Assembly: GCF_020509005.1 (NCBI RefSeq)
Contig: NC_063012.1
Location: forward strand, 3,472,001-3,536,000
Source of the DNA: Fulvia fulva
Lineage: Eukaryota; Ascomycota; Dothideomycetes; Mycosphaerellales; Mycosphaerellaceae
Length of the DNA stretch: 64,000 bases
Reading direction: 5' to 3'
The notes beneath the pieces are model-generated. The model was not told the origin of the DNA and searched no databases. It was given only the letters and a program-made list of their open reading frames with translations. The translations under genes and the position numbers were made by a program. How positions within the stretch are numbered: position 1 is the first letter of the stretch; each line of letters begins with the position of its first letter. Shown here in pieces: positions 10,474-22,284 of this stretch.

Positions 10474-13139
10474 ATGGCCTTCGTTGCTGCCGAGTACATC
10501 GACGCTCACCACTCCCACTCCCACCCACATCCGCACTTCCAGAGTCAGCACGGCATACCACCGGATCCTTCTACACAGCCGGGCTTCTACAACCCCAATG
10601 CCAGCCTGGCCCAGCAAATGTCTTGTGACATCAAGCCGCGCCTGACCAAGGAGCAGCACGACATCCTCGAATCGCACTACCAGAAGCAGAACAAGCCCAA
10701 CACCAACACCAAGAAGGGCTTCGCCGAGTCTCTCAATGTTTCCTTGGATAAGGTCAATGTAAGTTATACCACCACGCTCACCATGAACCATGTAGCGGTG
10801 CTGAGTCGTCCCTCCAGAACTGGTTCCAAAATCGCCGCGCGAAGTCGAAGCAAGATGCAAAAAAGCAGTTGGGCGCGTTCGGCATATACGCGCAACAACA
10901 ACAGCAGCAGCAGCAGCAAATCGGCAACCTCAGCTACAACTCCGCCTCCAACACCGAGACGTCGCCCGTCTTCCAACCATCCGCCGACTACTATGCAATG
11001 ATGCAGCAATTCGCTGCCGACGACCAAATGCCGATCGATATGCCAGCAGGGCAGACACAGCAGTCTCAGGATCAGTCTACACAGGCATTGCCCTTCGCCA
11101 ATGGCCCTGGCGCTCATCATCACTTCAGCGGCACCGCGGTGCAACGACAGACAGCTGCCGACATGTTCGACAGCCCGCAGGAGATGAACCGGAGGACACT
11201 GACTCAGGAACAATTCGACGCGTTGGCACAGAACGGCGAGATGATGCACTCCTCGGGACATTTTGACAATCTTACACATGGATTTTCGGGCGGCTTCGAC
11301 GCGTTCGGGCAGGCGTTCCCGGACAAGTCGCCAGACGATTTCCAACAGCAAGATGCCTTCGCGTTTCCAGCACCGCTGGGGACGCCACTGTCGAGCAATG
11401 ATTCAAGCGTGCCATCCACAATCTCGGAACACTCCATGTTCCCCTCATCTGCCGCCATGCAAGACCAGGCCAATCTCTCAGCAACGTCTTCCGAGTGGGG
11501 AGACAGCCGCAGCTCATCAGTCTCGCTCTCACAAAATCATGATCACTCACTCCATCAGATGGCTGTTCCAGCATCTCAGCCTATGGACACCTCGTCACAG
11601 TGGCAGCCAGGGCAGTCGGTGCCCGTCGACCCGAATGCCTTGCAGCAACAATTCCGCGAGGCCTCAGCACAGCGTCAACAACAGCAGACACACGCTCATG
11701 CTCAAGGACAGAGCCAGGTTCCGACAGAGCAGCCGTTGGCCTGGCCATCCGACGAAGCATTTGTCCGGAGAGATTCACAGAACGGTACGATGCTTGCCCA
11801 GCAGATGAGCAGCTTCGCACTCCAGACACCGCAGCCTTCACAGACTGCCACGTTCAAGTCACCCGCACCACCCAGCGATCATTCAGGGAGTATTGCAGCC
11901 AGGCGCCAGAGGCCACGTCCACAGCAGCTTGGAATCACATCTCTTCGAAGCCAGTCGTATGGTGGTGTTGCACCGCCTATATCACCGAGCCACCCAGCAG
12001 CCCAAAATCTGACAGCTTCTGGCCAGCAACTGCGCCGTATTCGGTCCAGCAATGTTCTCCATGGTGGCGTCTCTCAAGGTCGGGTGATGAAATCTACGCC
12101 GGGCTCTGCACAACGCTCTCCTCTCGCCTTCACCTTTGGGGATTCTATGAACTCGCCAAAAGCTGCTCGCCATGCCTCGACATCTTCGACTGGGAATCTA
12201 GCGCCTCCAACGCCCTTATCGCCCAGCGAACTGCCTAACCGACCGACATTTCCTCCGTGGCAGTCGTCCTCTGGTCAGTACAGCAGCCGTCAAGCAAGCA
12301 TCAGCGAGACCGATGCCGAGCATGGCTTAAGCAGCATGCCATCCGCGAATGCTTCAGGTCAAAATGTTTCTTCACCACCGCAAACGCCTATGTTTCACCA
12401 CCATGGACAACAATTCCAACCGTTCAACCAGTGTCGAGTCGGCGGCAATGCGATCATCGAGCACACACCACCACAGTCGGCCCCTGCCGCTCAACAAACG
12501 TTTCCCTCTAGTGTGTTTATGGCCCCACAACATAATACTTACGGACATCCTTACCAACAAGGGTATCAAACACAACACCCACCACAGCAGTTTATGAACG
12601 TTTCTGTACCTGAGCAGCAACTCGCGGGACCGCCTGCATCGTTTGCACCAGCGCAGCATTTCGCCGCATCAGCATCCGAAACGCAGTCAGCAATGCCAAT
12701 GGCGATGCCGATGCAATTCGCGAATGGGGTGCCTATTGTCAATGCTCAAGGCACTTTGACAATGGGCTTCCCACCACAAATGCCACAGATGCAGTTTGTA
12801 CAACATCCCTCTCAACAAGGCCCACCTCCGCAGATGCAGACGTCACCGCAGGGGGGTCAGTATAACTTCATGGCTGCACCTGGAATGCCTGCGGGTATGG
12901 CGGTCACCGCACAGATGCCGAAAGCGCCTTCCCAACCAGCGTCGGAATTTTTTGTGCACGAGTACAGCCCGCCACAGGATATAAAGCGATCTGCAACTCC
13001 TAGAAAGCCTCAGTCGGACGGACCGAAGAATTACACATTCGCGAACCAAGGACCCGAGCACTTTGGAAAGGACCGGGCGAAAAAGGGTTCCATCGACAAG
13101 ACTGCCTCGAGCAGTCCTGCAAGCGCGTCTTCCTGCTGA
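10474..13139 (+). CDS. Homeobox transcription factor with long Gln-rich activation region
   Basis: Exons 10474-10758 and 10818-13139 give 868 residues. The 59-bp intron (GTAAGT...CCAG) splits the homeodomain just before helix 3, a classic position. The homeodomain spans about residues 53-112: IKPRLTKEQHDILESHYQKQ, then after splicing KVNNWFQNRRAKSKQ, with the invariant W, F, N and R of the recognition helix. Before it is a His-rich stretch (HHSHSHPHPHF). After it comes a polyglutamine run and some 700 residues rich in Gln, Ser and Pro with no other domain, typical of an activation region. The protein should be nuclear. In filamentous ascomycetes such factors control conidiation and development; no specific orthologue is claimed. 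The ATG at 10474 is preferred to the upstream TTG in the same frame. Confidence 0.9.
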
Positions 13140-13672
13140 TGGCACACGGCGATATTTGTTCGAAATTTTCTCAAGCGATTGGCGACTTCGCGCCACAGGA
13201 GTAATATGGAGTATGACGTGCGTCCTGAAAAGTGGGCGCACCGTCTTGATCTTAATGTTTTATTTGGTCACGGCCCAGGCAAGCACAGCGTTACTGGACA
13301 CGAACAATGATGGCATCCCGGTCACGGGCGAACGCAATGCGCACTATTCACCACCGAGATCTATGGAGTTGTGTGGCGGGCGGGCAGGGACGAGAGATAT
13401 GGCTAATGACTCTTCTTTCTTTTTTTGGCGAAATGTTTGCAGCAGATCTGTACTATATAGTGTGTCGAGCTACGGCCAAGGGTGGCGATATGCACATCAG
13501 CTCGTAATGCATAATGCGAAGCGTACACGTTCTCAAAAGCTGGACAGACAGCATGAAGGCTGATCATGAGGAAGGCAACGTATATGATAATTGACAAACC
13601 AACCAACGTACCACTCTGTTCCCCATTCCTTACCTCTCTAAATCTCATAGCTGACTGTCTGAACGATGACCA
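13140..13672. other. Convergent 3' intergenic region
   Basis: Shared 3' flank of the homeobox gene and Trm8, which converge here. It is relatively AT-rich. No gene or RNA is recognisable. Confidence 0.6.
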
Positions 13673-14602
<930 letters not shown>

Positions 14603-15068
14603 TTTGATGGGATGTTGTGTTGTCGCAAAGATATGCTAAAGTGAAGCGTGGCGTCAAAGATTGAGGTTGCGAGTCAGGCACCAACTTGTCAGGCATCAAC
14701 ATGAGCCATTCTGGAGGAAGAACACAAACTCGCGGGTGAGAACGCCGCAGTGACAGTGCGAGTTTTTCAGGTGGTATGAATGAGCGATTCGACGTTGCCC
14801 ACTGTCTGTGGAGATTCTACTAAGCGGAAGTGCTTGCGTTCAATTGGTACGTGTGCATAAGCACGGAGCTGGGCTTCGGCCTGATCGACCGGTAGCAGAT
14901 GCACAACATCGCAAATGTCGAGGCCGCTGGACAACCAGTAATTGCGACTGGCATTGACTGTATTCATTCCCCGGAGCCTCGCCTTTCTTCACGCCCACGT
15001 CGCCAGACGCCATGCATCGGGTGATTATCCTCAAACGTGATCTATATCATTTCCACTTCCCTGTGATC
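14603..15068. other. Intergenic region, no gene seen
   Basis: Promoter side of TRM8 and 3' flank of SEC26. Only short overlapping open frames without family resemblance. Confidence 0.55.
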
Positions 15069-18007
15069 TCACACAGCCAACTCTCCAATCTTACTGAGAC
15101 CCTTGAGTGAGCCCAGACTAAGGGCTAAACCTTGAGACCTGCTGCGTATACGCATGAATCCAGTCACCGGTCCATGCTCGCCTTCCTTCTCAACACTGAG
15201 GTTTGCTAACGCATCCTCGCCTAGAGACAAGTCAGTATGGTTTTATGGCCCACGGTATGCGGGATCAACTTGCCGAAAACACTTCTCGCATAAAGATTAG
15301 CACTCAAGAACTGGCACTCGCCCTCCAGACTGGCCTCTGGCGTTAGGCAGCTCATGTTAGTGACCTTCATCAACCGCTGCAGGAAGTCACGAAGACCCTT
15401 GCCTTCTGGCATCTTGGTGTTGATGTTCACCTTGTTCTCCCACTCAAATTCGGTCCACATCGTGCGGAATTGAGTCTCTGTGCATTGTGCGGGCTGTATG
15501 TAATCCATAATGTCAACATGCACATCATTCAGGATGACCACATTGGAGTCAGTTGCGGAAGGCCCATCGTAGACAACGTTTCCGAAGATGACTCCAGTAT
15601 CGGTAGATGAGACCTTGATCGTCGCTTGTACGTTCAAGAAGTCCAGTCCAGGAAGATTTTGTGTTGTAGGCCTCTCGACTACCTTGAGATCACCCAGCGT
15701 GGCAAATTCGACAGACAGGTTTTGCAGTGTATCCCGAGTCTGGTTGACCAGCAAAACATCCAAGATGATATCGAATTGGTGGACCTGCACGTACGCTTCG
15801 GCATAGACCGGGTCTGAGAAACCAGTGAGCTGCACTACACGGCTCAGCTTCGATGTCAGATCTTCCGTGGTGGCATCGCCGCCGGTCGCCTTCTCCAGAT
15901 CAACCTCAGCCTCGTCGGCGCCATCGGTAGTCTTCTTGCTGAGCTGTCGTATCGATACAACATCGTCGACCTGAATCGCGCTCTGCGCCTTCAGTACAGC
16001 ATCCTTTTCTGCGCGCTTCTTCTCTTCCACCTGAACCATATCTCGGAACGCCTTTCTCGTGTCGTCCAGGAAAGCAGTCTCAAGATCCTTCTTCTGTGCG
16101 AACTCGGCCAATGAACGCACGCAGGACATGAGTCGGTCGACAGAGTCTTCATCGATTGGTGCCTTCACAAATTGCGACTGTCCTGCCCTAATAATGGAAA
16201 TCATGATGAGCATTGCTTCTGCACGCAGAGCGTTTGTACGCGCGGCATCGCTGGAGATTTCAGAGAAGCGCATGACCAACTTTGTGAGTGTTGAGGAGAG
16301 AACAGTGGCCAGGAAGTAGTCTCCGTCAAGAATGAGCTGACGGAGTGGTGGCTTCTGCGCAGCCTTGACAGCATCGAGCTTCGCTTTTGCTGACGCTTGG
16401 CTGGTTAGTGCGCTTTCAGTGGCATACGTGCCATCTGCTAGGACTTTACGTGAACCTGTCGGCGCAGCTGGCTTCGCGTGCCCGTTGACTTGTTCATTCA
16501 GCTCCGGTTCGCCATCTGGCTGCTCTTCCAGAAGTCGGGCTTCTGAGGCAACGATCGGGATCTCACCCAGACTGGCCCTGATTCGCTTCCATGCTTCTTT
16601 GATGTCGTTCTGCTCGAGGGAGTATTCGCCAATGATCCAGAGACTGCCTCGATACACCTTGCCGGCGCGAACCTCGGAAAGCGTTGTGACGAGCCTCTCC
16701 ACGATTGAGCTTCGCATCTTGGGAAAGCGTTCTACGACCTCCTTCACGAAGGAGATGACATCCACGGCAGAGGCATTGTTGAAGTCAGATATGAAGTCCA
16801 TGAGCAAACCAACCACGCTCTGTGCGATCTCGGAGAACTTGATAGCGCATTGATGTATCGAGTGGATCAGGAGGGATCTGTACTCGTTGTTCTTCTCGTA
16901 TTGCTCATCAACGGTCTTCGCCAGCTCCTTCTTGAGCAGCATCACGACTTCCTCGACGTTCTTGCTCGACACCATGTCCATGGCAAGCTCAAGGGCTTTC
17001 TTTCGCACGTCCAGGTCTGGGCTCGAGAGTACGCGGAGGATCTCCATGGTCAGGTCGTCCAGAATGCCCTCGTTTGACTTTCGTAATGTGTTGACCTTTT
17101 CTAGAACGATGAGCTTCACGTTGTTGTCCGACTCCTTGATTGCCAGCTCAATAAACTTGCCAGCAGCTGCTTTCACTGCAACCGGGTTGTTGGTCAAGGC
17201 GGTCAATGAGGATGCTGCCTCGTACACGACTGTAGAGTCCTTCGCTTCGAGGAGATCGAAGATCAGTCGCAGATATCTCGCCTTGTTTCCTTGGTTCTGC
17301 ACAGCATCTTTCCGAATAAACTCGAGCTCTACCAGCTGAAGCAATTCACTCGCATTTGGGATACCCTCAAATACCCCGCTCAGATACTCCAACGCCTTCT
17401 CATGACTTATGCTCAACAGTGCAGCAAATGCGTTTCGCTTACACGTGTTGTCGCTCTCGGATTCGAGGAAGGTCTGGATTAGTTCGGGAGCATCGGGCAT
17501 CAGGGCCTCGGAATGCTGGAAGATCGAGGCAATGGCGAAGACGGCATTCTTGCGGACATATGAGTGTCGATGCTCGAGACATTGCCGTGCGGGGGCGAGC
17601 AGAGGTTCTATGAGTTCAGGTTCGCGCAGCTTGCAGAGGAAGCGCAGCGTGTTTCCCCTGATGTACTCGTTGGGGTGCTGGAGATCCATTCGAATGCCGT
17701 TGCACACCAGAATCATTTCCTGCTTGAGTTTTCCACTGGCGTCCAGCTTGGGGCAGATTTCGTAGTACAGGTACAGCAGCTTCTTGAGAGCCTTGCTCTT
17801 CGAGGGCATCACGAATCGGATGATGTGCATGAGGAGATTAGGCATTGGGTCGCCGTTGAGCATGACGGTCAAAATGCGCTTCATCGTCTCCTGCTTCGTC
17901 TCATCGTTGCCCTTCTCCAGCTGTGTCCGCAGGTCCTGCAATGACGGCTGGTCTGCTGCGTTGTCCTGATGTACCAAGCTGTACGACTGCTCGAGGAAAG
18001 TCGCCAT
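15069..18007 (-). CDS. SEC26: Coatomer subunit beta (beta-COP)
   Basis: Exons 18007-15274 and 15220-15069 (reverse) give 961 residues, the usual family length. The N-terminal two thirds are HEAT/adaptin-like helices (e.g. [20 protein letters not shown] and [20 protein letters not shown]), and the C-terminal third is the appendage domain. The last intron, 15273-15221, has a GC donor (GCAAGT) and a CTCTAG acceptor. Only this splice restores the family C-terminus ([14 protein letters not shown], then [14 protein letters not shown]). Reading through instead gives a short unrelated tail. Beta-COP is a core subunit of the COPI coat for Golgi-to-ER retrieval. The start codon is 12 bp from a TGTGCG microsatellite. 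The divergent neighbour is Mago nashi. Confidence 0.95.
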
Positions 18008-18018
18008 GCTGAGCGGAT

Positions 18019-18104
18019 GTGTGCGTGTGCGTGTGCGTGTGCGTGTGCGTGTGCGTGTGCGTGTGCGTGTGCGTGTGCGTGTGCGTGTCGTGTCGTGTCG
18101 TGTG
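18019..18104 (+). repeat. (TGTGCG)n / (TGTCG)n microsatellite
   Basis: Around eleven near-perfect TGTGCG hexamers, then about three TGTCG units, ending near 18104. It sits 12 bp upstream of the SEC26 start codon, so on the transcribed strand it is a CACACG-rich leader element. The repeat also makes spurious Thr-His or Val-Arg open frames. Confidence 0.95.
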
Positions 18105-18490
18105 AGGGCGCAGGCGTGTGCTCGTCAGGAGCAATTGCTCACTGGCGGTGTTGGCACTTTATTGATGCGCCGCCGATCTCGACAACCCTTCCCGCTCCCG
18201 ACACGTGGGGCTGTGTTGGATGTCGGTCTGTTCGAGGTGAAGCCAGGAGCGGCGATTATGGCAGAGGGATTGGGCGGAGATTGGTCGTGGAAAGCAGTGA
18301 CATGAGAAACGGACTGAGCCGTGGTTGTTCGTGGCCGTGTCTCCAGCAGCCAGCTGTCTCTCTACACCAGCAGGAAGGGTCGACGAGCAGGGGTCTTGGC
18401 GATATTTGGCCTCCCCGCTACCACAAAACATCTCTCTTCGCAAGCCACTTCTTGCCAAACAACACGCTGGCTCCAAACACGATCGCCGCC
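18105..18490. other. Divergent promoter between SEC26 and Mago
   Basis: About 390 bp of upstream sequence shared by the two divergent genes. It contains no gene. I could not assign a specific factor-binding site. Confidence 0.5.
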
Positions 18491-19272
18491 ATGTCAGGAA
18501 CCGCGGAACCCTTTTACTTGAGATACTAGTGAGTCTCCCGCGAAGAAGAACGGCGCCGATACTACGTGCCATTTCTGCTTCACTTTCTGCTTCACATGGA
18601 GAATGTGCTCGACACTGACCCATATCACAGCTCTGGTCACTCAGGAAGGTTCGGACACGAGTTCCTCGGTAAACCAATGCTTCGCCCAGGTGTCTCTCGA
18701 GTGAAAGCTCACGCTGTGCAGAATTCGACTTTAGAGTGGTGGGCGATGGCAGCCAAGCGATAGCCCGCTATGCCAACAACTCGAACTACAGGAACGACTC
18801 CCTGATCAGGAAAGAGAGTACGTCGTCCTCACTTTGGATCAGTGTACGAATGCTAGCATGCTAACAGACATGCGTAGTGTGCGTCAGCTCGCTCATGGTC
18901 AAGGAGATCAAGCGCATCATCAAGGACAGCGAAATCATGAAGTGGGCATCTTCACCACAGACCTGAGAGGAATGTCAGCACTAACATCATACAGGGAAGA
19001 CGACACTAAGTGGCCACAGAAGAACAAGGACGGTCGACAGGAGCTCGAGATTCGGCTGGGAGGCGAGCACATCTCGTTCGAGACTGCCAAGATAGGATCA
19101 TTGGTGGATGTGAACGAGTCCGAGGATCCAGAAGGCCTGCGCGTCTTCTACTACCTTGTGCAAGACCTCAAGGCGCTTGTGTTCTCTCTGATATCACTCC
19201 ACTTCAAGGTCAGCTACGCTAGCATGAGTCCCTCCTTTCGATGCTAACTTTGACCAGATCAAGCCCATCTGA
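18491..19272 (+). CDS. Mago nashi, exon junction complex core subunit
   Basis: Six exons: 18491-18528, 18631-18668, 18722-18817, 18878-18941, 18995-19208 and 19258-19272, giving 154 residues. All junctions keep phase, and all acceptors are CAG or TAG with CTAAC-type branch sites in most introns. The product follows the Mago family closely: [77 protein letters not shown], ending LHFKIKPI. The family binds Y14 and eIF4A3 in the nucleus to form the exon junction complex deposited on spliced mRNAs. The final exon encodes only IKPI and stop. A small insertion ([10 protein letters not shown]) lies in the first beta hairpin. Five introns in 155 codons is very dense. Confidence 0.95.
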
Positions 19273-19720
19273 GGCCTGGGAGGACAGATCACCGCAGGCC
19301 TACAGATTGACACGACTGAAGCACCAAGGACGACACACGATCTGTTATGCCACCACCACGAAGACCACGTATAGCCAGGAAGACATTAGCACTTTCCAGA
19401 GAGAAGTCAAGGACCGCATGACATGCCAAGGTCGAAAGACGAATGGGGCATAGGGCGAGCGGCAGGGCCGCGTGAAAGCTGGGGTTCACGATCGTCCAAC
19501 GCCAGAAGACCCGTCAGACCTCTCTCCAAAGAACGTCATCCAAACAACCATCAGCGCTGAACTGCACATACAGCTGTCGCAACTGAAAACTTCCACCTTT
19601 TGTCGTGCAGGCGCGATACTGTGTCTCTTCCATTCTTGACATCGCCGCGATTTGTAATGCCTTCATAAACCGCCGAGCCCTAATCGACCCACTGCCGCAA
19701 CGTCACGCGAGTGCCTGAAG
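19273..19720. other. Intergenic region, no gene seen
   Basis: 3' flank of Mago and promoter of the GID4-like gene, which is transcribed the same way. No coding or RNA signal was found. Confidence 0.55.
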
Positions 19721-20874
19721 ATGCCGACTCCCAGTGAAGACACAATCCAGCCCACCGAGATCGTAGATGCCACCCCGTCCTCGCAGAATGGCTTCATGAG
19801 CTGTCCACCTGAAGAACAAAGAGAGCCTCGTGCGCCTCGCGATGGACCAATAGAACGAGTCGACACGCCTCATCCCGCATCGCTCGACGATCACACAACG
19901 ATCCATGACCATGGCTCAGACTTCGCGGCATCGGAACCAATGCCAGGTCGCGACGCTACCTCCGGCACACACGACGTGATGGAAACAGAACACAGGCCTC
20001 CCAAGGGAGAGCACATAGAAGATGCTGGCATACTGGTGGAACCACCGAGTCCAACCGTGGGATCGCCAGATGTGCCTAGCGACAGCGATACCAAACTGGC
20101 ACAATCTATGTCAACAGCAGCCATATCGCCTGCGACACCTCCACCGCAATATCTGCGCTTTCCAGAGTTGGACCAAAACAGGGTAAGGCGCAATGCTAGA
20201 AGCGTGTGAGAAGATGCATCGGGCTGACAACTCTACTACAGCAAACATCGCCGAGTTCGACCACGTCATTTCTCCGTCCAGGGAGCAAATTCCGAGGAAC
20301 GCAACAGTCTGACCGACAGGTCTACGATGTGCAAGTCGAGATCAAGGACGTGGACTTAGCCGAGTCGTTCTTGTGTGGCTATCTACGGATACAAGGTAAG
20401 AGTATGGACTATCATAGAAGACGGTCCTTGGGTGCTGACACATTTCCAGGCCTGACTGACGACCACCCGACACTCACGACTTTCTTCGAAGGCGAGATCA
20501 TTGGCCCAAAATACCTCTTCAAGACCACCCACACGTCCTGGGGCAGCAGCGAGAAGGTCGACTTACAGCACTGGGCACGATTTCCAGCATGGCGGCCGCT
20601 CGCAAAGTCTGCCAAAAGTCCAAATTTCACTCTGAAGAATTATCAGCAGAGGGAGCACCTATTTATGCGCTGGAAAGAATACTTCCTCGTACCTGACCAT
20701 CGGGTCAAAACGATCACGGGCGCGAGTTTCGAGGGCTTCTACTACATCTGCTTTAACCAGGCTTCGGGGTCTGTGAGCGGGATATATTTCCACGCTAAAA
20801 GCGAAAAGTATCAACAGCTTGAACTCAAGCATGTCGAGGACAGAGGTTGCATGCCGGCGATGGAGTTCCGATGA
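19721..20874 (+). CDS. GID4/Vid24-family degron receptor of the GID (CTLH) E3 ligase
   Basis: Exons 19721-20182, 20242-20395 and 20450-20874 give 346 residues with phase kept at both junctions. Residues 1 to about 155 are acidic, Pro/Ser-rich and probably disordered. From about 160 the Vid24 domain is clear: SFLRPGSKFRGTQQSDRQVY, YDVQVEIKDVDLAESFLCGY, LTTFFEGEIIGPKYLF and FEGFYYICFNQASGSVSGIY. In yeast, Gid4 forms a beta-barrel pocket that recognises N-terminal proline degrons and recruits gluconeogenic enzymes to the GID ubiquitin ligase when glucose returns. Role and complex membership here are inferred from the family. The domain is complete to the final YxQLxL strand. Confidence 0.92.
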
Positions 20875-22284
20875 CGAGGCTATCAGCTGTTGTGTAGGTG
20901 GACGATGTTTCAACCATGCGGGAGGGATTTGATAGCGTTATGGCGCAAGACTGCGGAACCAGGCTGCAATGTGTCCTTTTAGGGTTGGAGAGCAAGAGGA
21001 TCTGGGTTCTGAATGCATCGCACACCTCGGCGGTGGTGTTACCAGGTTGGAGGGGAATAACGGTCTGTATATAACCATCTTTCAGAGGACTTCTTCAACG
21101 GTCGGCTTGCAAACCAAACATCGATGGAACCCACCAGAATAGCAGGATCTCGCCTCGTCCTCTGACCGCGAAGGAGTATATCGCTTCCTCACCCATCTTC
21201 GTCTACGAGGAGGCCGCGACGACCTTCAGCTGATGCTCTTGGAAGCTCTCGCAGTCGGTGTTTCACGAAGCGTAGCAGTAGCAGTGGTCACGCAATCTGT
21301 CCGCCATTGCATCGACTTGTGGCCGGTGTACCTCTCGGACGCGACCACAAAGCTTCTCACAGCTTCGTCGCCATCGCCATCCTCTAGCATTTATCGGGAT
21401 GAAGGTATTCTGAGCGCGGCACTCACGCCATGTGTACATTACTCCCGCTCTGCCCATCGGTTACACCTTGCTGTGCACGCAAGACTGGGTAGTCACGACT
21501 TGCTTGATGATTTCATGCCGCTCCACAGGGCGAACACGCGTCGTCCTAGTGGCTTCAACGGCATTCACTGCACTGTTCAATAGCATGCAGAATCTCAGGG
21601 GAAGGACCGGGCTTTCTCCGGAGAATTGCGTACGGAGTGTCGTGGCTTGCATATGCTGCTGACACGAACGTACATGCGACTCCATCAGATGAACTTTGCC
21701 TGGAAGGTCTCGACGGCGACATCACATCCGTCGAAAACTTCCGGTCGTCGAGCGCTGTGAGTGGGAGCGCATACTGTACTTCTGCCATGTGAGAGGAATG
21801 CTTGTTCCGACCAAGCACCCGTATCGACGTCTTGACGGCGCGAAGCGATCCGATGATCGTGCGTCTCACACTGCGTAACACTGGGCCAACCCGCACGGTA
21901 CCTGACGATCGTCCTTTGACAACCTTGCAACACACTCGTGCACTTGAGGTGTCCACCTACCGCGCCCGGACTCGCGAACTCCTTCCGCAAGACGCCTATA
22001 GGCAGAGAAAGAGCGCACGTATGCTCCCATGGCCTCGCACTTCTCGTGTGGGTCGAGATTGCTCACCTCTCCTGCTAAACAAGGCTATTCCTGCTGAGTG
22101 GACCGGACGAATGATTGTCATTGTGGTCGTGTCCAAGAAGGCTCCGTCTTCTTCGACCTTGCCGGGGATATATCAGTTCTTGCCTGCTCACTTGGGACTG
22201 TCGCAACTTTCTCCCTCTTCACCACCTCTCGTTTTACTTAGTCCCTCGCTCATTTGATTTAATATCTTGTTTCCTTTTCTTGCC
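20875..22284. other. Intergenic region of 1.4 kb, no gene seen
   Basis: Short overlapping open frames on both strands, none with family resemblance or splice partners. The 100 bp or so before 22285 is pyrimidine-rich (TCTCCCTCTTC, CTTTTCTTGCC), which is typical of a fungal core promoter and leader for a highly expressed secreted protein. Confidence 0.5.

Noticed and set aside
9715..10499. Overlapping open frames of about 220 codons on both strands upstream of the homeobox gene
   Set aside because: Both strands are open because of GC-rich simple sequence and 9-bp repeats. No start context, domain or splice partner supports either.
17901..18529. Thr-His and Cys-Ala repeat open frames over the SEC26 start
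   Set aside because: Pure translations of the TGTGCG microsatellite.
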